The notes beneath the pieces were generated by a model. The model was not told where the DNA came from. It saw only the letters and a list, made by a program, of their open reading frames with translations, and did not search any database. This document shows, piece by piece, positions 26,501 through 30,734 of a stretch of 30,734 nucleotides of DNA. The position numbers and the translations under genes were made by a program. Each line of letters opens with the position of its first letter. Positions within the stretch are counted from its first letter, which is position 1. Origin of the DNA: CAZHOV01 sp964534315 (GTDB lineage Bacteria > Bacteroidota > Bacteroidia > Chitinophagales > Saprospiraceae); the NCBI GenBank assembly GCA_964534315.1, contig CAZHOV010000057.1:1-30734 (forward strand). The letters run 5' to 3'.

Positions 26501-27415
26501 GATGGTCGAATCGTTCAGGGAGCAAACTCATTGGCTCCCTTAGTAGACGAACCCGGAACCTACACTATTTTGGTGCAAAATACGCTAAATGGCTGTACCA
26601 ATGAGGCGTCTGCTCAGATTATCGAAATTGATGACTACCCCAAAACCAGCTCCATCTCCTTTGAAAACCCCCGCTGTTTTGACGATGATAACGGGCTGAT
26701 TTATATTGATTCAGTATCAGGAGGGCTCCCTCCTTATCTCTTTGCTCTCGAAAATGATCCCTTTCAGACTTACGGCCAATTTTTTCATTTACCAGCAGGT
26801 CAATTTCCAATCACTATTCAGGATGCAAGAGGGTGCGAATGGGATACCATTATTTTACTTCAACAACCTGATGAATTGCGGGTAGAGCTAGGGGATAGTC
26901 GAGTCGTTACCTACGGAGACGAAACACAAATCGAGGCCCAAATTAGTGTACCTCTTGATCAAATTCAGGAAATTCTTTGGGAGCCTTCTGTTGTTGTTCC
27001 TTGTAGTGATTGCCTTTCGTTTAGTTTTTTTCCTGAAAATGAGTTGACCCTTCGCATTGAAATTGAGGATCAGAATGGTTGCTCGGCCGAGGACTGGCAA
27101 CGGGTCTCGGTAAGAAAAGAGAGGCATCTTTATATTCCTACAGCTTTTTCTCCTAATGGAGACGGGAGCAATGATTTTTTTCGTGTATTTGCGGGGGATC
27201 ATGTTGTTCAGGTCAATGAAATTGGCCTTTTTGACCGGTGGGGAGCGTTCGTATTTTCCCGCAGCAACTACGATCCCGAAGATCCAAGCACCTGGTGGGA
27301 TGGTCGGTTTAGGAGTAAGGAGCTTCCCTCAGGCGTCTATGTCTATTACGTAGAAGTGCAGTTTATCGACGGTGCCACAAAAATCTTTAAAGGAGATGTT
27401 ACGTTGGTTCGATAA
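23552..27415 (+). CDS. 1287-residue repeat protein with T9SS type-B (gliding-motility) sorting domain
   Basis: Signal peptide 1-27 (ending LLAIAQ). Residues about 33-445 consist of seven repeats of near 60 residues, each with YGG-x-x-x-D, T-x-DGGFILGG, SGEK-x-D and WIIKTD-x-x-GNIEWDKT; the motif recurs in DNA every 178-183 bases from about 23838 to 24740. This is probably a propeller or solenoid. Residues about 447-1100 contain Ig/PKD-like domains of roughly 90 residues marked by paired Cys (PLTCVDS...NGCSS, YLNCVVE...NGCTN). Residues 1192-1287 are the gliding-motility-associated C-terminal domain: IPTAFSPNGDGSNDFF, FDRWG, WDG, LPSGVYVYYVEV and FKGDVTLVR. The product should be exported by Sec, then by type IX secretion to the cell surface. 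Adhesive or polymer-binding role is inferred. Confidence 0.88.
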   Translation: MRQSSRQYPFKRLLLAVSMALPLLAIAQPEINFDRGYGGIVWEECNFVLRTPDQGLFLAGLTSSPVSNDVSEPNRGIFDYWVLKTDSLANKIWDRRYGGNKEDRLWSADLTNDGGFILGGHSRSDISGEKSDSCRGSDDYWIIKTDSLGNIEWDKTYGGDSTDILFTVKQTLDGGFIMGGNSISGISGEKTDTSRGLFDWWIIKTDSIGNIEWQKTFGGDDNDRLNEIQLASDGGYYLGGGSKSTISGDITLPLTGVRDFFLAKLDADGNEVWQRRYGGTNEDEINSFQKTLDGGFILGGGSRSEISGDKTDFLRGIVDFWVIKTDADGNIEWDRTFGTEGLENLYSLQQNSVGHYLLGGFSGSDASFDKSEPGRGGWDFWLIYLDPFGNKFWDKTFGGPDNDVLVHLFQNKDGSYLLSGHSSSDVGEDKTAANYGFNDVWIIKTDCNLSVQINADTTICFGASLQLDTLDTYCPGCKYGWLDGPDSVSRVVAPDQQTKYYLLAYDSLGCTVWDTITVGVQTLPVIPLDASYTICEGTSVSLDAGNPGYEYLWSTNDSSQVIQVDSQGLYQVEVTDPLGCTSSGEAIVNVIEVPKIIDTNFVCTNLNTAFRVELQIAGGDTSNYEITGSSGLLLGTNFISSDIPNGGSFSFTIDDNSGCAPLTFEGNYNCPCLSETGTMNLDPLTICGDGPASTSIPQDVILDYNDTLYFALHDGATEDLGTIFNLNATPQFVFDPSAMEYGSTYYISAIAGYGDTTGNIYLNDSCLVVSIGTPVTFYDPPEAVISPDTGLLVDCYIPTLTLSGNASLPLGVDYQWFDEEYQLLGDESFVEVTNGGLVQLIVTETVSGCKDTTSVGVEEDKIAPTILINPPRPLTCVDSILTIDASSSSSGPAFNYEWTGQTPVQYDSTLTPQVNDPGQYELVIFNEQNGCSSTEVVNVEEDRSVPEIQIAEPEYLNCVVEEVTVEATVQPQDNYILFNWITNDGRIVQGANSLAPLVDEPGTYTILVQNTLNGCTNEASAQIIEIDDYPKTSSISFENPRCFDDDNGLIYIDSVSGGLPPYLFALENDPFQTYGQFFHLPAGQFPITIQDARGCEWDTIILLQQPDELRVELGDSRVVTYGDETQIEAQISVPLDQIQEILWEPSVVVPCSDCLSFSFFPENELTLRIEIEDQNGCSAEDWQRVSVRKERHLYIPTAFSPNGDGSNDFFRVFAGDHVVQVNEIGLFDRWGAFVFSRSNYDPEDPSTWWDGRFRSKELPSGVYVYYVEVQFIDGATKIFKGDVTLVR

Positions 27416-27424
27416 ATAGCTAGT

Positions 27425-28549
27425 CTATAATTCCAAGTAGGGTAAAATTTTTGTCCTCACCTCTTCTGGTAATCCATGAATCTGCGCTAAGTCCTCCAAT
27501 GACTGAAAAGGACCATGGTGGTTGCGATATGCGATGATAGCCCCTGCCTGCCGATAAGAAAGATAAGGATGTTTTTTCAGTGTTCCTTCAGTACAATTAT
27601 TGATATTTATTTTTTTAGGAATAGGAGAGTGTATCAAAAAAGGTTTGATTTTTTGAAAGGTACTGTCGGGAAGGTAATAGGTTTCTCCCACCTGTTCGAT
27701 ATTGTAAAAACCTCCTAGCTTATCGCGAAAACGAACGATCCGCCGGGCATAGGCAGGCCCAATACCATTTAGTTGTTGCCATTCTTCGGGTGTTGCTTTA
27801 TTGATATCAATTTTGGGAGGTAGTTTTCGTTCATAAATCTCTTCGTTGTAGGAAGTCGGTCGCGGTACTTCAGCTCGTTTTTCCGGAAGTTGGATAAAAG
27901 GGGCCAGGTTTTCAAAGAGTTCTCCGGTCATTCCATAAATTTTTAGTAAATCTTTTTTGGTTTCAAAAGTGCCCCCCTTGGACCGATAGTTTTTGATTGT
28001 ATGGGCAATTGGTGTTGGAATCATTAGCAGATTAAGACTATCAAGAGGGATGGTATTAGGGTTGAAAGCAAATAAGTGCTTGGTTGGCTTTTCTTCCCGA
28101 GCAATAGCGGAAGGCTCTTTCAGAAATTTTTCTTCAGCATCTTGTTTATCTTCCAATCGCATATACGGCAAAAGCCGCCGATAGTCGGCTTCTTTCAAGC
28201 CATATACCTTTTGAACATCCTCCAGTGTTTCAAATCCTTTTATGGTATTTCTGAAATTGACAAATGTTTTAGCCACTCTTTCGGATAAACCTAACTCAAC
28301 CAGCGTTTCAACCGCTACTTCATTTATGTCAAAATCAAAGGGTTCAGCCACTTTTTGCTCTTTCTTTTCCGATTGCTCCCTTTCCAACTTTTCTTCGATC
28401 AAGCTGAAGTCTACCTCCGGCGCTTTTCTAAAAGCATCATAAATATCTGGTAAAAATAAAGAGATCAAAATAAGGGTCAATAATACCAATACGCCATTTC
28501 GCTCGGAACGGGTAAAATGGAAATAATCTTTTGAGGAATAGCGCTTCAT
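27425..28549 (-). CDS. Membrane-anchored ComEA-like protein with four HhH modules
   Basis: 374 residues: one N-terminal membrane segment (about 18-37, after KDYFHFTRSERNG), an acidic/charged linker, then four helix-hairpin-helix modules, each with two HhH motifs: about 72-130, 165-220, 245-305 and 312-372. The third is the most canonical, KIDINKATPEEWQQLNGIGPAYARRIVRFR. Each ends in a ...LLPYM/LAPFI/IKPFL/ILPYL tag, so the modules are true duplications. HhH proteins of this type bind double-stranded DNA without sequence preference; in competence ComEA holds incoming DNA in the periplasm. Adjacent to the ComEC-like gene on the same strand (51 bases more upstream space than an operon would need, 126 in all). 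A DNA-uptake role is inferred from family and neighbour. Confidence 0.85.
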   Translation of the reverse strand: MKRYSSKDYFHFTRSERNGVLVLLTLILISLFLPDIYDAFRKAPEVDFSLIEEKLEREQSEKKEQKVAEPFDFDINEVAVETLVELGLSERVAKTFVNFRNTIKGFETLEDVQKVYGLKEADYRRLLPYMRLEDKQDAEEKFLKEPSAIAREEKPTKHLFAFNPNTIPLDSLNLLMIPTPIAHTIKNYRSKGGTFETKKDLLKIYGMTGELFENLAPFIQLPEKRAEVPRPTSYNEEIYERKLPPKIDINKATPEEWQQLNGIGPAYARRIVRFRDKLGGFYNIEQVGETYYLPDSTFQKIKPFLIHSPIPKKININNCTEGTLKKHPYLSYRQAGAIIAYRNHHGPFQSLEDLAQIHGLPEEVRTKILPYLEL

Positions 28550-28675
28550 GGTTTGATTTTGTGAAAAAAAAATCGCAAAATAGCTTTTTAAGATTTAGTT
28601 GTTGATTCAGTGCGTTGTCTAGACTAATGATGAAGTACCTTGCCTACACCATTTGACCAAAATCTACACTACGGT

Positions 28676-30601
28676 TCATTCCCGTGTTTCATTCCCCCGC
28701 TCTTTCCTTCCCATAGCGGTTAGTTTAAAATCGGTTGTGTCAATTTTAAATAAGGTATTACCAAACTGAAGCCATTCCCCTTCTCTTTTTAGAAAATCAT
28801 TTTGGAATGCTGTTTGACTTGTCAGGATAGCATCGATGTCTCGAACACCCTTGTACATTCGGTAATTTTCTGCAGCAAATTGTATTTTCTTTTTTGATAA
28901 GTCATTACTCCTGAAGTTTACTACCTCCCGGCCCCAAAAGAAATCTACTAATTGATGCCTCGGAATATCATAACTCACGATTTCAGGCCGACTTAATTGT
29001 ATGCATTTATTGACGGATGTCCAGGATATGGCTATCAGTAAGGTAAGTAGACATAGAAATTTATAGTAGTAACGGTTGGTCTCAATTGATGTCATGAGGA
29101 AGCCTATCGAAACGTACACCAACACCGTTGTAGGCCAGGCTATCCAGACTCCGGAGATCAATCCGGAGGGCAGGGCTTGTATCCAATAAATGAGTTGATT
29201 CACTATCCATAGGAATCCTTCGAAAAGGATGGCCACGTAAGTACTCAGATAAGGAGAAAGACTCGTCAAAACAAATAAAATCAATCCGCCTGATAGAATA
29301 ACCGTTGCTGCCGGGACAACTATAATACCTGATAACCAAAAATACAACGGAAATTGATGAAAATAATACAGCGACAATGGAAAGGTCGTTAACTGAGCTG
29401 CAAAGGATACTGTGATCAACTGCCACAGAGAATCAAGGATCCTAGAATCGGGTAACCATAAATTGTATAGTTTAGGCTGGAAGTAAACGATCCCGACAAT
29501 GGCCGAATAACTCAATTGAAAACCTACCTGGCCGATTAAAAAAGGATTTATCCATAAAAGACAAAAGCAGGAAGCTGCCAGTGTATTATAAATAGACGAA
29601 GAGCGATTGACTGAGATCCCTATAATTACAAAGGAAAACATAGTAGAGGCTCTGAGTACAGAGGGTGAACCACCGGTTAGTAATGCGAAGGACCAAATGG
29701 CAAAAATGCAAACTATGGGTTCCAAGTGCCTGAGGGAAGCAAGCAACCTTTTTGTATGTGAAAAAAATCCCCTAAAGATGAGAAAAATGAGACCAACATG
29801 CAGCCCTGAGACTGCTAGTACATGCATCGCTCCTGTCTGGGCATAGGCATCTCTCAACTCTGTTTCAATCCCTGATTTATCTCCTAAAATCAGCGCTTTG
29901 GCTACGGCAAGCTCCTCTTTTTCCGAAAGGGCGCTTTCTAATATTTTTAATAATCTTTTTCGGAAAATCGATAGGTTAGATAAAAACGAATGCTTGCTAC
30001 CGGAAGCTAATAATCGGACTTTTTCTCCCGACAAAATGCATTGAAAATGAATGTTTTTGAAAAACAAATACCTGCGGTAATCAAATGCTTTGGGATTGGC
30101 GGGAGGAGCTACAGGAGTCAACTGGTTTTTAAAAACCAGAAGATCTCCGGAATTAAACGCCAGACTATCTTTCGACTCAAAAATCGTCAATAGAACATAC
30201 CCTCCTGAAGGCTTCCAGTTACCCAGTGTATCTCTGCCGGCATTGATTGCTAACTGATACCTGGAGAGCCGATCTTTGTAAACAGGTTCTCCCACCACTG
30301 TGCCTGTAAAGTGTGTCGAAGAGTGGTGATGCACAAAAAGCGTATTTCTTGCTTCTGCCCCATGAAACTGATTAGCCCGCTCATACCCTAGTAGCAACAA
30401 TAAAATATTTAACAACACTCCAAATAACCATCTCCACCCATACGTCACTTTTGATTGATGAATCACTAATAAGAATATCCACCCCATGGCCAACAGTCCT
30501 CCATTTATACTCAAAGGAACCCCAAGGAGAAGGTATAACCCTATTCCTAAAAGAAAGGGAATCAATAATCGAATAAATGGAAAGGGCCTCCAGTTGATCA
30601 T
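28676..30601 (-). CDS. comEC: ComEC/Rec2-family DNA-uptake channel
   Basis: 641 residues from ATG 30601 (MINWRPFPFIRLL); four residues upstream at 30613 are an alternative. Domains: N-terminal membrane helices (12-72), the OB-like DUF4131 region (about 90-200, with FTGTVVGEPVYKDR), then the multispanning Competence domain (220-500) carrying AKALILGDKSGI and HVLAVSGLHVGLIF (260-273), the family signature. The metallo-beta-lactamase domain found at the C-terminus of Gram-positive and proteobacterial ComEC is missing; instead about 100 soluble residues follow, as is usual in Bacteroidota. ComEC moves single-stranded DNA across the inner membrane. The nuclease partner is not in the window. With the HhH protein it forms a candidate uptake pair. 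Confidence 0.88.
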   Translation of the reverse strand: MINWRPFPFIRLLIPFLLGIGLYLLLGVPLSINGGLLAMGWIFLLVIHQSKVTYGWRWLFGVLLNILLLLLGYERANQFHGAEARNTLFVHHHSSTHFTGTVVGEPVYKDRLSRYQLAINAGRDTLGNWKPSGGYVLLTIFESKDSLAFNSGDLLVFKNQLTPVAPPANPKAFDYRRYLFFKNIHFQCILSGEKVRLLASGSKHSFLSNLSIFRKRLLKILESALSEKEELAVAKALILGDKSGIETELRDAYAQTGAMHVLAVSGLHVGLIFLIFRGFFSHTKRLLASLRHLEPIVCIFAIWSFALLTGGSPSVLRASTMFSFVIIGISVNRSSSIYNTLAASCFCLLWINPFLIGQVGFQLSYSAIVGIVYFQPKLYNLWLPDSRILDSLWQLITVSFAAQLTTFPLSLYYFHQFPLYFWLSGIIVVPAATVILSGGLILFVLTSLSPYLSTYVAILFEGFLWIVNQLIYWIQALPSGLISGVWIAWPTTVLVYVSIGFLMTSIETNRYYYKFLCLLTLLIAISWTSVNKCIQLSRPEIVSYDIPRHQLVDFFWGREVVNFRSNDLSKKKIQFAAENYRMYKGVRDIDAILTSQTAFQNDFLKREGEWLQFGNTLFKIDTTDFKLTAMGRKERGNETRE

Positions 30602-30734
30602 AGTAAAAAACAATAATGCTTCTACTTAGGAGTACCCTGAGATCAAAAAAGGTAACTGTTAAAGTATGTTAATTTGTTGAAGTGTTGAGAAAGAAACGTT
30701 TAAGGTGGAGTGCTTAAGAGTTATTTTATCTTCA
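30602..30734. other. Right-edge intergenic sequence
   Basis: Upstream region of the comEC-like gene. AT-rich; no promoter box of the TAnnTTTG type and no gene recognised. Confidence 0.3.

Overview
This window reads as chromosomal DNA of a Bacteroidota bacterium, most likely a marine or wastewater Saprospiria/Lewinella-like lineage; genus and species cannot be fixed from the sequence alone. The case rests on a giant secreted protein ending in a gliding-motility-associated (type IX secretion, type B) sorting domain, a second secreted hydrolase with a type-A-like tail, -7 boxes of the TAnnTTTG type in front of several genes, few recognisable Shine-Dalgarno sequences, and Bacteroidota-typical families (sortilin/VPS10 Asp-box proteins, WG-repeat proteins, a ComEC without its hydrolase domain, tandem-HhH ComEA-like protein). 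No rRNA, tRNA, CRISPR array, phage or complete insertion sequence was seen.

Layout. 1-973: gene-poor, with a possible 3' remnant of an outer-membrane beta-barrel gene. 974-4231: secreted sortilin/Asp-box protein interrupted by one in-frame TGA. 4242-5315 (-): prokaryotic ionotropic-glutamate-receptor-like channel. 5423-7803 (-): probable three-gene operon of envelope proteins (YD-like repeat protein, WG-repeat protein, esterase). 8081-8836 (-): a 5'-truncated thioredoxin-like gene and an intact tandem-ACT protein. 8979-10566 (-): AraC-family regulator and flavodoxin. 10567-10894: palindromes and short tandem repeats. 10895-12001 (-): BioD-like P-loop/DRTGG protein, divergent from 12373-14729 (+), a YdeP-type molybdopterin oxidoreductase broken by a one-base deletion in a G run. 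14701-16907 (-): lgt, then methionine aminopeptidase and a small membrane protein. 17141-20314 (-): a tight S41 peptidase, cytochrome P450 and methyltransferase operon. 20315-20821: palindrome cluster. 20822-22745 (+): secreted esterase with a starch-binding-like domain, and a PLDc_N membrane peptide. 22750-23262 (-): single-pass membrane protein. 23552-27415 (+): 1287-residue repeat protein with T9SS sorting domain. 27425-30601 (-): HhH/ComEA-like and ComEC-like DNA-uptake proteins.

How the parts relate. Much of the window concerns the envelope: lipoprotein maturation (Lgt), T9SS cargo, secreted esterases, a ligand-gated channel and DNA uptake. The most notable items are the glutamate-receptor-like channel, the peptidase/P450/methyltransferase operon (possibly a small unclassified tailoring pathway), and the clustering of damaged genes: a nonsense codon, a homopolymer frameshift, one 5' truncation and one possible gene remnant. 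UGA is used as a normal stop elsewhere here, so the interrupting TGA is not explained by a changed genetic code. I found no convincing wholly new defence or mobile system; the best candidates for undescribed biology are listed as findings.
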